Positions 6,776-14,193 of a stretch of 45,983 nt of DNA are shown here, in pieces. The notes below the pieces were generated by a model that ran no database searches, was not told where the DNA came from, and saw only the letters and a program-made list of their open reading frames with translations. Positions within the stretch are counted from its first letter, which is position 1, and the number at the start of each line of letters is the position of its first letter. Source of the stretch: Xylanibacter caecicola (GTDB lineage: Bacteria > Bacteroidota > Bacteroidia > Bacteroidales > Bacteroidaceae). The translations under genes were made by a program, and so were the position numbers. The DNA is taken from contig NZ_JABKKJ010000019.1 in the NCBI RefSeq assembly GCF_013166515.1, forward strand, positions 1 to 45,983, written 5' to 3'.

Positions 6776-8875
6776 TCAGGATATTGCCGCCCAGTTTATG
6801 TTAGTTTTTCTTAATTCCGAAAGTCTTTTCCACAGTAGTGCATACTCCGGTTTGCGGCATGTCGGGTCGTCATCGACAATCTTTTGCGCCTCTTCGCGTG
6901 CCAGCTGTACAAGCTGTCCGTCGCGTGCTATGTCGGCAATCTTAAGGTCGAACGCCATGCCGCTTTGTTGCGTGCCTTCCAAATCGCCTGGTCCGCGCAG
7001 TTTGAGGTCGGCTTCCGCTATTCTGAAACCGTCGTTCGTGTCGCACATTATGTCTATTCTCCTGCGTGTATCCTTGCTTAGTTGCGGTTTGCTTACGAGT
7101 ATACAGTATGACTGGTTGGCGCCTCGTCCCACACGTCCCCTCAACTGATGCAGTTGTGAAAGACCGAAACGTTCGGCGTTGAGGATTACCATTACAGAGG
7201 CATTTGGCACGTTTACCCCTACTTCGATCACTGTTGTTGCCACGAGGATTTGCGTCTCCCGGTTTACAAACTTCTGCATTTCAGCCTCTTTCTCTGCCGG
7301 TTTCATCTTGCCGTGAACCTTTCCTATCTTGAATTCGGGAAATACCTCGCACAATGTTTCGTATCCGTTTTCAAGATCCTGCAGGTCGCTTTTCTCGCTT
7401 TCCTGTATCAAAGGGAATACCATGTAGACCTGTCTTCCGTCGCGTATCTGCTGTCTTATGCCGTTGTAAAGACTCGTCATCTGATTGTTCAGCTTATGAA
7501 TTGTCATCACGGGCTTGCGTCCCGGCGGCAGCTCGTCTATCACGCTGACATCTAGGTCACCGTATATCGTCATGGCAAGCGTGCGCGGTATCGGTGTCGC
7601 AGTCATCACAAGCACATGCGGCGGGTTGCTGCTTTTGTTCCACAACTTGGCACGTTGCGCCACGCCGAACCTGTGCTGCTCGTCCACGATGACAAGACCG
7701 AGGTTGGCAAACTGCACCGTTTCCTCTATAACGGCATGTGTTCCGACGAGTATCTGTACGCTTCCGTCCAGGAGACCGTCGAGCACAGCCTTTCTTTTCT
7801 TGCCTTTTACGATGCCTGTAAGCAGTTCGGTGCGTATGTCCATGTTGCCGAGAAATCCCCGTATAGTAGCCAGATGCTGTTCGGCAAGTATTTCTGTCGG
7901 AGCCATGATGCACGCCTGAAAACCGTTGTCGAGAGCAATAAGCATGGACATGAGGGCGACGAGTGTCTTGCCGCTGCCTACATCACCTTGCAACAGACGG
8001 TTCATCTGGCTTCCCGAGCACACGTCCCTGCGTATCTCCTTTATCACCCTTTTCTGTGCACCGGTGAGCGGAAAGGGAAGATGATCGTGATAAAAGCCGT
8101 TGAAAAACGTGCCTACTTTCTTGAAAATATATCCTCGGTATTTGCGCCGCTGGTCGCTTGCGTAGCGCAGAATGTTCAACTGTATGTAGAACAGTTCTTC
8201 GAACTTAAGACGGAGTTTTGCTTTGGACATGTCTTCGGAAGTCTTCGGATAGTGTATGTCACGCAGTGCCCTGTCCCGCGATACAAGCTTCAGCCGTCCC
8301 GTGATGAATGGCGGAAGTGTCTCGTCGAGCGGTACGGTAATTCTCTCAAGCATGCCTTTCATGATCTTCTCTACCGCCCTTGAGGTCATGCCTGCTTTCT
8401 TCATCTTCTCCGTTGTGCCGTAGTACGGCTGCATGCCCATTTGCGACAATTGCAGTTCCGATGCCTGTTCAATCTCGGGATGTGCCAGTTGGTAACGGTT
8501 GCCGAATATTGTCGGCTTGCCGAAGACGATGTATTTCTGTCCTACCTTGAATGTTTTTCTTATATATTGTACGCCTGTGAACCATACGAGGTCGGCAATT
8601 CCCGTGCCGTCGGAGAAGTGGGCTACGAGCCGTTTGCGTCGTGGTCCCATTTCAAATTCCTCGAAACTGAGTATCTGTCCGCTTATCTGGACGAACGGCA
8701 TGTCGCTTCTTATCTCCTTGACGCTGTATATGCGGCTGCGGTCGACATACTTGTAAGGATAGTACTCCAGCAGATCTCTGAGCGTAGCTATGCCCAGTTC
8801 GCTGCTCAGCAGAACCTTTTTCCGCGGTCCGATGCCCGGCATATACTGTATGTCCTGGTCCAAGATGTCGATCAT
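6776..8875 (-). CDS. recG: ATP-dependent DNA helicase RecG
   Basis: A 699-aa protein, full length for RecG, which reverses stalled replication forks and branch-migrates Holliday junctions. The N-terminal wedge/OB domain (about 60-160) starts with 'IQYMPGIGPRKKVLLSSELGI' and includes 'FVQISGQILSFEEF'. The SF2 motor follows: Walker A GDVGSGKT (297-304), DEQH box (398-401), 'TATPIPRT', and the C-terminal helicase part with 'QLRGRVGRGANQSYCIL'. The C-terminal wedge-contact region (about 640-699) is present. The stop of recG is on the left; ispD lies 25 bases upstream in the same direction, then a DJ-1 gene and pdxJ, so all four are probably one transcript. Confidence 0.97.
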   Translation of the reverse strand: MIDILDQDIQYMPGIGPRKKVLLSSELGIATLRDLLEYYPYKYVDRSRIYSVKEIRSDMPFVQISGQILSFEEFEMGPRRKRLVAHFSDGTGIADLVWFTGVQYIRKTFKVGQKYIVFGKPTIFGNRYQLAHPEIEQASELQLSQMGMQPYYGTTEKMKKAGMTSRAVEKIMKGMLERITVPLDETLPPFITGRLKLVSRDRALRDIHYPKTSEDMSKAKLRLKFEELFYIQLNILRYASDQRRKYRGYIFKKVGTFFNGFYHDHLPFPLTGAQKRVIKEIRRDVCSGSQMNRLLQGDVGSGKTLVALMSMLIALDNGFQACIMAPTEILAEQHLATIRGFLGNMDIRTELLTGIVKGKKRKAVLDGLLDGSVQILVGTHAVIEETVQFANLGLVIVDEQHRFGVAQRAKLWNKSSNPPHVLVMTATPIPRTLAMTIYGDLDVSVIDELPPGRKPVMTIHKLNNQMTSLYNGIRQQIRDGRQVYMVFPLIQESEKSDLQDLENGYETLCEVFPEFKIGKVHGKMKPAEKEAEMQKFVNRETQILVATTVIEVGVNVPNASVMVILNAERFGLSQLHQLRGRVGRGANQSYCILVSKPQLSKDTRRRIDIMCDTNDGFRIAEADLKLRGPGDLEGTQQSGMAFDLKIADIARDGQLVQLAREEAQKIVDDDPTCRKPEYALLWKRLSELRKTNINWAAIS

Positions 8876-8900
8876 GTCGTATTGTTCCGGCGTTTTCTTG

Positions 8901-9572
8901 CTATTTGTTTATTATAGCCTCGGCTGTTTTCATGTCAAACGGAGTTGTAATCTTGATGTTCTCCCTGTTCCCTTCGGTCAGTGTTATGCTCACTCCTGCG
9001 TGCTCCATTACAGACGCGTCGTCGGTGAAGTCGTCCGTGTACGGCTGGCGGTATGCCTCTTTCAGCATGCCGATGTCAAATACCTGAGGCGTCTGCACAA
9101 GCACATATTCGTTTCTCGGCACGGTCACGGAATGACCGTCCGCATAGGTGTGGCGTATTGTGTCGACAACCGGAACAACCGGAACAACCGCCTTTGCGGT
9201 GCGTGCCATATCGTAACAGCGGCTTATTACCTCTGTTGCGGGAAACGGGCGCACGCCGTCGTGCACACCCACCGTCCCTGTTGTGCCGTCGGGTATCAGT
9301 GCCAATCCGTTCTTTACGGAGTGGAAGCGCGTCTCGCCCCCTTCCGCTATGCAGTGCACTATGTCGAAGTTGTGCTTCCGACACAATTCTTCCCAATATC
9401 CGTGCTGCGCCTTCGGCAATACCAATATGATGTTCAGTGCATCGCTGTATTCGCGAAACCGCCTTATCGTGTGCATCAGCACAGGCTCTCCGTCGAGCGG
9501 AAGAAACTGCTTGGGAATGTCTCCTCCCATGCGCAATCCCTTGCCCCCGGCTACGATTATAGCATATTCCAT
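8901..9572 (-). CDS. ispD: 2-C-methyl-D-erythritol 4-phosphate cytidylyltransferase
   Basis: A 223-aa enzyme of the non-mevalonate isoprenoid pathway that makes CDP-methylerythritol from MEP and CTP. The N-terminal nucleotide-binding loop '[25 protein letters not shown]' is intact, with the Arg and Lys that contact CTP phosphates. 'VHDGVRPF' and '[10 protein letters not shown]' are typical IspD motifs, and '[12 protein letters not shown]' carries the Asp-Asp-Ala-Ser of the MEP site. Length is normal. It lies between recG and a DJ-1 gene with gaps of 25 and 22 bases. The rest of the pathway is not in this window. Confidence 0.96.
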   Translation of the reverse strand: MEYAIIVAGGKGLRMGGDIPKQFLPLDGEPVLMHTIRRFREYSDALNIILVLPKAQHGYWEELCRKHNFDIVHCIAEGGETRFHSVKNGLALIPDGTTGTVGVHDGVRPFPATEVISRCYDMARTAKAVVPVVPVVDTIRHTYADGHSVTVPRNEYVLVQTPQVFDIGMLKEAYRQPYTDDFTDDASVMEHAGVSITLTEGNRENIKITTPFDMKTAEAIINK

Positions 9573-9594
9573 AACCCTTCGAGTGCCCTTTGCG

Positions 9595-10158
9595 TTATCT
9601 CTCCATAAGGTGCAGATACCTCATTCCGTTTGCTATTCCGTCTGCCGTGTCCGCATCTTTGAGAATGGACAGCAGCGTGTATGCGTATGGCAGAGCCGCA
9701 GCGGGACCTTCGCCTGTAACGATGTTGCCGTCTACGGTGTACAAATCGCCTGTATATTCGGCACCTTCGAGATACAGCTCGAAGCCCGGGTAGCACGTCG
9801 CACGCCTGCCTTTGAGCAATCCGAGACCGCCCAGTACCATTGGAGCAGCGCATATCGCCGCCACGAGTTTGCCTTTGCCGGCCTGGGCGAGAATGGCTTT
9901 TTTCACTCCATCGTGGTTGTTCAGGTTCTCGGCTCCCGGCATTCCTCCCGGCAGCATCAGCAGGTCGGCATCGTCAAAGCAAGCCTTGTCGAATGTCGTG
10001 TCCGCCTTTACTGTAACCCCGTGTGCACTCGTCACGTCTCTTGAGCCTGTTATACTTACCGTCGTAAACTCCACTCCGCCACGTCGCATGACGTCTAATG
10101 GTATCAGAGCCTCGATGTCCTCGAAGCCGTCCGCCATGAATTGATATACTTTTATCAT
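9595..10158 (-). CDS. DJ-1/PfpI family protein
   Basis: A 187-aa cytosolic protein of the DJ-1/ThiJ/PfpI superfamily. It begins [18 protein letters not shown] with the conserved Glu (GFEDIEA) that interacts with the active Cys. '[30 protein letters not shown]' is the nucleophile elbow, Cys in AICAAP. '[22 protein letters not shown]' is the matching C-terminal motif. This is the DJ-1 subgroup often called 4-methyl-5(beta-hydroxyethyl)-thiazole monophosphate biosynthesis-like or protein deglycase; the true substrate cannot be read from sequence. The ATG at 10158 was chosen because the first beta strand starts there; the frame extends 14 residues further without homologous features. Confidence 0.92.
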   Translation of the reverse strand: MIKVYQFMADGFEDIEALIPLDVMRRGGVEFTTVSITGSRDVTSAHGVTVKADTTFDKACFDDADLLMLPGGMPGAENLNNHDGVKKAILAQAGKGKLVAAICAAPMVLGGLGLLKGRRATCYPGFELYLEGAEYTGDLYTVDGNIVTGEGPAAALPYAYTLLSILKDADTADGIANGMRYLHLMER

Positions 10159-10184
10159 ATATAATAAGGTGTAATATGTATCTC

Positions 10185-10901
10185 TCAGTCTTTCAGACAA
10201 GCAAGATATGCCTGTATGGTATTACCCAGTCCCATGTACAACGCATCGCAGATGAGGGCGTGACCGATGCTCACCTCGTCGAGCCACGGTATGTTGCGGT
10301 GGAAATAAGTAAGGTTCTCAAGACTCAGGTCGTGCCCTGCGTTCAGTCCCAGTCCCAGTTCCTTCGCCACCTTTGCCGCCTCCACGAACGGCTTTATCGC
10401 CTCTTCCCTGTTTCGTGGATACCCCGCTGCGTATGGCTCTGTGTAGAGTTCTATGCGGTCGGTGCCACATTCTTTGGCTCCCTCCACCATTTTGCACGAC
10501 GGGTCAACGAAGATACTGGTACGTATGCCCGCCTCTTTGAAACGTCCTATCACGTCGGTCAGGAACGCCCTGTTTGCCACCGTGTCCCATCCGTGGTTGC
10601 TTGTCAGCTGGTCGTCGGTGTCAGGCACGAGCGTCACCTGTGTCGGGCACACTTCCAACACCAGTTCTATATATTTGTCTATGGGGTTTCCCTCTATGTT
10701 CAGTTCTGTTTTCACAAGAGGCTTTATGCTGCGCACGTCCATGTATCGGATGTGCCTTTCGTCGGGGCGTGGGTGCACGGTGATGCCTTGTGCACCGAAA
10801 AGCTCACAATCGACCGCCACTTTCAGCACGTCGGGATTATTGCCGCCGCGTGCGTTACGGATAGTCGCCACCTTGTTGATGTTTACGCTGAGTTTTGTCA
10901 T
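10185..10901 (-). CDS. pdxJ: Pyridoxine 5'-phosphate synthase
   Basis: A 238-aa TIM-barrel enzyme that condenses 1-deoxyxylulose 5-phosphate with 3-amino-2-oxopropyl phosphate to pyridoxine 5'-phosphate. It has the start '[27 protein letters not shown]', the phosphate and active-site loop '[15 protein letters not shown]', '[18 protein letters not shown]', the loop '[15 protein letters not shown]' and the last loop '[16 protein letters not shown]'. All are family hallmarks. Its deoxyxylulose precursor is shared with the IspD pathway, so the co-location with ispD is metabolically sensible. The leader is long (about 225 bases) and contains alternative pairings. Confidence 0.96.
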   Translation of the reverse strand: MTKLSVNINKVATIRNARGGNNPDVLKVAVDCELFGAQGITVHPRPDERHIRYMDVRSIKPLVKTELNIEGNPIDKYIELVLEVCPTQVTLVPDTDDQLTSNHGWDTVANRAFLTDVIGRFKEAGIRTSIFVDPSCKMVEGAKECGTDRIELYTEPYAAGYPRNREEAIKPFVEAAKVAKELGLGLNAGHDLSLENLTYFHRNIPWLDEVSIGHALICDALYMGLGNTIQAYLACLKD

Positions 10902-11013
10902 TTCCTTTAATTTTTCCGTCTGCCGGTTTCTTTTGCTGCCGTTCTTTCTGACCGCAGGCTGTCCGAAAACTCATGAGCTTATAACCGTCACAATCTAAAT
11001 TATTCATTCATAT

Positions 11014-11084
11014 CTGCCTGTTATTAAGCAAAAAACAGTATTTTTGCATATTACTCTGTCACAGGCAGCAATTCCGAGGCTGCC
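11014..11084 (-). promoter_or_regulatory. Alternative hairpins in the pdxJ leader
   Basis: Within the predicted pdxJ leader, the segment 11061-11069 can pair either with 11014-11021 (8 bp, ACAGGCAG with CTGCCTGT) or with 11079-11084 (6 bp, GGCAGC with GCTGCC), but not both. This is the shape of an attenuator or leader switch. No known riboswitch core was recognised. Confidence 0.35.
11039..11046 (+). promoter_or_regulatory. Possible nadK promoter -7 element
   Basis: TATTTTTG followed by GCA fits the -7 consensus, but there is no good -33 TTG at the right spacing. If real, its transcript overlaps the divergent pdxJ leader by about 90 bases. Confidence 0.4.
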
Positions 11085-11132
11085 CTGCAATCGATTTTTT
11101 CCTGCATTGCCGGGCTGCCGTTTATCTTATTA

Positions 11133-11163
11133 CAAAGATAGTTTAAACCGTGGACAATGCAAA
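11133..11163 (-). promoter_or_regulatory. pdxJ operon promoter
   Basis: TTTG (11163-11160), 19 bases, TATCTTTG (11140-11133) on the minus strand is a full consensus match. It predicts a leader of about 225 bases in front of pdxJ. Confidence 0.65.
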
Positions 11164-11255
11164 ATAAAATATGTTTTTTTATCAGTGTTGCCCCGCATGC
11201 GGTCATAAACGGGTACCTTGTGCATACAAAAACATAGAAGACAACATAACAGAAC

Positions 11256-12143
11256 ATGGCAGCGAAACAGTTGAGATTTGCCGTTTTCGGCAATATATAC
11301 CAGGCAAGAAAATCGGCAGGCATACAAAGCATACTATCCTGTCTGCGGCATCACGGTGCCGATATATGTATGGAAAGGATGTTCCATGCGTTTCTTTCGG
11401 ACAGCGGGAACAAGGGTCTTGATGATGTAAAGGTGTTTGATGGTAATGATTTCGATGCCGACTTTGTTCTTTCCATGGGCGGCGACGGCACGCTGTTGAA
11501 GTCGGCTGCCGGTGTAGGCGACAAGAACATACCCGTTGTCGGTGTCAATATGGGGCGTCTCGGTTTCCTTGCCAACGTCGGCGCAGGCGACATAAACAAG
11601 GCTCTCGACGACATTTGCGCGGGCAGATACGAGATCGACGAGCATGCCGTAATACAACTGTCGGCAGGCGGCACGCCGTTTGGCGGCTGCAGTTTTGCCA
11701 TGAACGACATCTCCATACTTAAGCGCGACAACGCCTCGATGATAACCATACACACGTGGATCAACGACGAGTATATCGTTACATACCGTGCCGACGGGCT
11801 TATCGTTACAACCCCCACGGGTTCCACGGCATACTCTCTGTCCAACGGCGGACCTATAATAACGCCCGGCACGGGCATACTGTGCCTTACGCCGGTGGCT
11901 CCGCACAGTCTCAACATACGTCCCATAGTGATACCCGACAATGCTGTTATAAGGCTCGAAGTGGAGAGCCGCAGCCACAATTTCCTGATTGCGGCGGACG
12001 GACGGTCGGCTGACTGCCGCGAGGGTGTGCAGTTAGAGATACGCAAGGCGCCGTATACCATAAAGACGGTGAAGCTTGTAGGGCATACTTACGCCTCTAC
12101 CTTGCGCGAGAAAATGATGTGGGGCGTTGACACGAGAAAGTGA
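11256..12143 (+). CDS. nadK: NAD kinase
   Basis: A 295-aa enzyme that phosphorylates NAD to NADP. The hallmark GGDGT (residues 75-79, 'VLSMGGDGTLLKSA') carries the catalytic Asp. 'MGRLGFLANV', the 'MNDISILKRDNASM' motif and the Gly/Thr-rich 'VTTPTGSTAYSLSNGGPII' that binds the nucleotide are all in order, and the C-terminal beta-sandwich ('AADGRSADCREGVQLEIRKA') is complete. Length is normal. The following ABC exporter gene begins directly at its end, so the two are likely cotranscribed, although their functions are not obviously linked. Confidence 0.96.
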   Translation: MAAKQLRFAVFGNIYQARKSAGIQSILSCLRHHGADICMERMFHAFLSDSGNKGLDDVKVFDGNDFDADFVLSMGGDGTLLKSAAGVGDKNIPVVGVNMGRLGFLANVGAGDINKALDDICAGRYEIDEHAVIQLSAGGTPFGGCSFAMNDISILKRDNASMITIHTWINDEYIVTYRADGLIVTTPTGSTAYSLSNGGPIITPGTGILCLTPVAPHSLNIRPIVIPDNAVIRLEVESRSHNFLIAADGRSADCREGVQLEIRKAPYTIKTVKLVGHTYASTLREKMMWGVDTRK

Positions 12144-12178
12144 CGTTGAAGTGTGTAAAGAAACAAACCGCTTGTAAA

Positions 12179-13855
12179 ATGAACATAAAAGAACTTTTCA
12201 GAAAGCACGAAAGCCGTTACACCACATCGCAGATAATGGGATGGTTGTGGCGCTCGTGGCGCGGCAACAGGCTGCAGGCGGTGCTTAACATAGTTCTGGG
12301 ACTGCTCGGAGTCGTTGTCAGTCTGTCGTCGGTGTGGGCGGTTCAACACGCCATCGATGTGGCGTCGCATGCCGTCGAAGGCTCTCTATATATGTCGGTG
12401 GCGGTGATGGGCGCCCTTATACTGTGCGATTTCGCCATACATATATCAGGTGTATGGGTTAAAAACATATTGGGCATACGTGCGCAGAACCGCATGCAGC
12501 AGCGCATGCTCGACCGTATTCTGCGCTCGGAGTGGCACGGCAAGGAGAGCCACCACAGCGGTGATGTGCTCAACAGGCTCGAGTTTGATGTCAACAATGT
12601 GGTGAACTTCCTTACCGAGACCGTTCCCGGGGCAATCTCCGTGCTTGCCCTTTTCCTCGGAGCGTTCTTCTATCTCTTTTCCATGGACAGCCGTCTGGCA
12701 CTTGTCATCGTTGCCATGATACCCGTGTTTGTGGTTATCAGCAAGATTTATGTCGGGCGCATGCGCCGGCTCACGCGCCTTGTACGCGACAGCGACAGCA
12801 AGGTTCAGAGCGTGTTGCAGGAGACAATACAGAACCGTATGCTGATAAAGACACTCGAACGCGACACCGCCATGGTGGAAAGGCTCGACCGCACACAGGG
12901 CGAGCTGCGCCGTAACGTGGTGCGCCGCACGGCATTTTCGGTCTTCTCCAACCTCGTTCTCAATTTCGGCTTTGCCCTCGGATACCTCGTCGCCTTCTTG
13001 TGGAGCGCCATGAGGATGTACAGTCACACACTCTCGTTCGGCGGAATGACGGCTTTCCTGCAGCTTGTGGGCAAGATACAGGGACCGGCGCGCAACCTGA
13101 CAAAGCTCGTACCGGCGTTTGTGTCGGTATTTACGGCTGCCGAACGACTTATGGAACTGGAGGAAAACCCGCTCGAAGAACAGGGCGACTCGGTATATAT
13201 GGCATCGTCCGGGGGCGTGGGTGTGAGGCTTGAAAACGTGTCGTACGGTTATGACAGTAATGAAGACAACGTCATAGACAGCCTTTCCTTCGACTTTGAA
13301 CCCGGCAGTTGCACTGCCGTCCTGGGCGAGACCGGTGCGGGAAAGACAACACTTCTGCGCATGCTTCTTGCCCTTATACGTCCCGCCGAAGGCTCGGCTG
13401 TAATATATAACGGCAACGGCGAGAAGCCGCTTTCGCCCCTCACGCGGTGTAACTTCGTATATGTACCGCAGGGAAACACGCTTATGAGCGGTACCATACG
13501 CGACAATCTGCGTCTTGGAAAGCTCGATGCCGGCGACGAGGAGATGTTTGCCGCGCTTGATAAGGCATGTGCCGGATTTGTAAAGTTGCTGCCGAAGGGA
13601 CTTGACACAGACTGTAGCGAGCACGGCGGAGGACTGAGCGAGGGGCAGGCGCAGCGCATAGCCATTGCCCGTGCGCTGCTTCGCGGCGGAAGCATAATGC
13701 TCTTCGACGAGGCTACAAGTGCCCTCGACCCCGATACAGAGCGCGCTTTGCTCCGTAACATCCTTGCCGCGCACGACAAGACGGTGATATTTATTACACA
13801 CCGTCCCGCCGTTGTGGACTATTGCGACAAGGTGCTCCGGATAGATAAGAGGTAG
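12179..13855 (+). CDS. ABC exporter, fused membrane and ATPase domains
   Basis: A 558-aa half-transporter. The N-terminal membrane domain (about 30-310) has six predicted membrane segments, for example 'AVLNIVLGLLGVVVSLSSVWAV', 'MSVAVMGALILCDFAIHI' and 'LALVIVAMIPVFVVI'. The ATPase domain has Walker A GETGAGKTT, Q-loop 'YVPQGN', signature 'LSEGQAQR' (variant of LSGGQ), Walker B 'IMLFDEATSALD' and the H-loop 'FITHRP'. The order membrane-then-ATPase marks an exporter (lipid, peptide or drug) working as a dimer. The substrate is unknown. A GTG at 12140 overlapping the nadK stop would add 13 residues; the ATG at 12179 is preferred because the conserved part starts there. Confidence 0.9.
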   Translation: MNIKELFRKHESRYTTSQIMGWLWRSWRGNRLQAVLNIVLGLLGVVVSLSSVWAVQHAIDVASHAVEGSLYMSVAVMGALILCDFAIHISGVWVKNILGIRAQNRMQQRMLDRILRSEWHGKESHHSGDVLNRLEFDVNNVVNFLTETVPGAISVLALFLGAFFYLFSMDSRLALVIVAMIPVFVVISKIYVGRMRRLTRLVRDSDSKVQSVLQETIQNRMLIKTLERDTAMVERLDRTQGELRRNVVRRTAFSVFSNLVLNFGFALGYLVAFLWSAMRMYSHTLSFGGMTAFLQLVGKIQGPARNLTKLVPAFVSVFTAAERLMELEENPLEEQGDSVYMASSGGVGVRLENVSYGYDSNEDNVIDSLSFDFEPGSCTAVLGETGAGKTTLLRMLLALIRPAEGSAVIYNGNGEKPLSPLTRCNFVYVPQGNTLMSGTIRDNLRLGKLDAGDEEMFAALDKACAGFVKLLPKGLDTDCSEHGGGLSEGQAQRIAIARALLRGGSIMLFDEATSALDPDTERALLRNILAAHDKTVIFITHRPAVVDYCDKVLRIDKR

Positions 13856-13875
13856 GACTTACAATTTTCATACAC

Positions 13876-13962
13876 CACCTTCTGACTTCCAAAAGGTGCC
13901 CTTTTGCACTGTAAAAGGGCACCTTTAAGCGTCTTAAATGCCACCTTTTGGAAGGCAAAAGA
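13876..13962. repeat. Palindromic AAAAGG(T/C)G repeat, copy 2
   Basis: Nested inverted repeats: an inner 14-bp stem (13892-13905 with 13913-13926, 7-base loop) around AAAGGTGCCCTTTT, and an outer CTTCCAAAAGG/CCTTTTGGAAG pair (13886-13896 with 13944-13954). It is 20 bases past the ABC exporter stop and could also act as its terminator. Confidence 0.75.
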
Positions 13963-14114
13963 TATCGGTTTGAATTTGAAAGTAAAAATTCCGAGAAAGC
14001 TACGGATCGTAAGTAAATGACGTTTTCATGAAGTCCGGGGATTTGATACATTATTCACATTAATATGATATGTATCGCCCGACTTCCCGAAAACAGTATA
14101 ATTGTATCACATAC

Positions 14115-14165
14115 AATGATTACATAACTTGAGATGTTACGTTCTATCAATAGCATGTAATCATT
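14115..14165. repeat. Inverted repeat in pectate-lyase leader
   Basis: AATGATTACAT (14115-14125) and its exact complement (14155-14165) are 29 bases apart, just upstream of the start codon at 14194. It could be a leader stem or a two-site operator; nothing decides between them. Confidence 0.45.
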
Positions 14166-14193
14166 ATTAATTTATCAAATTAAATTTAACCTT

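Noticed and set aside
12446..13801. 451-aa open frame opposite the ABC exporter
   Set aside because: Shadow frame: the sense strand has all ABC motifs, while this frame is His/Arg/Cys-rich and without domains.
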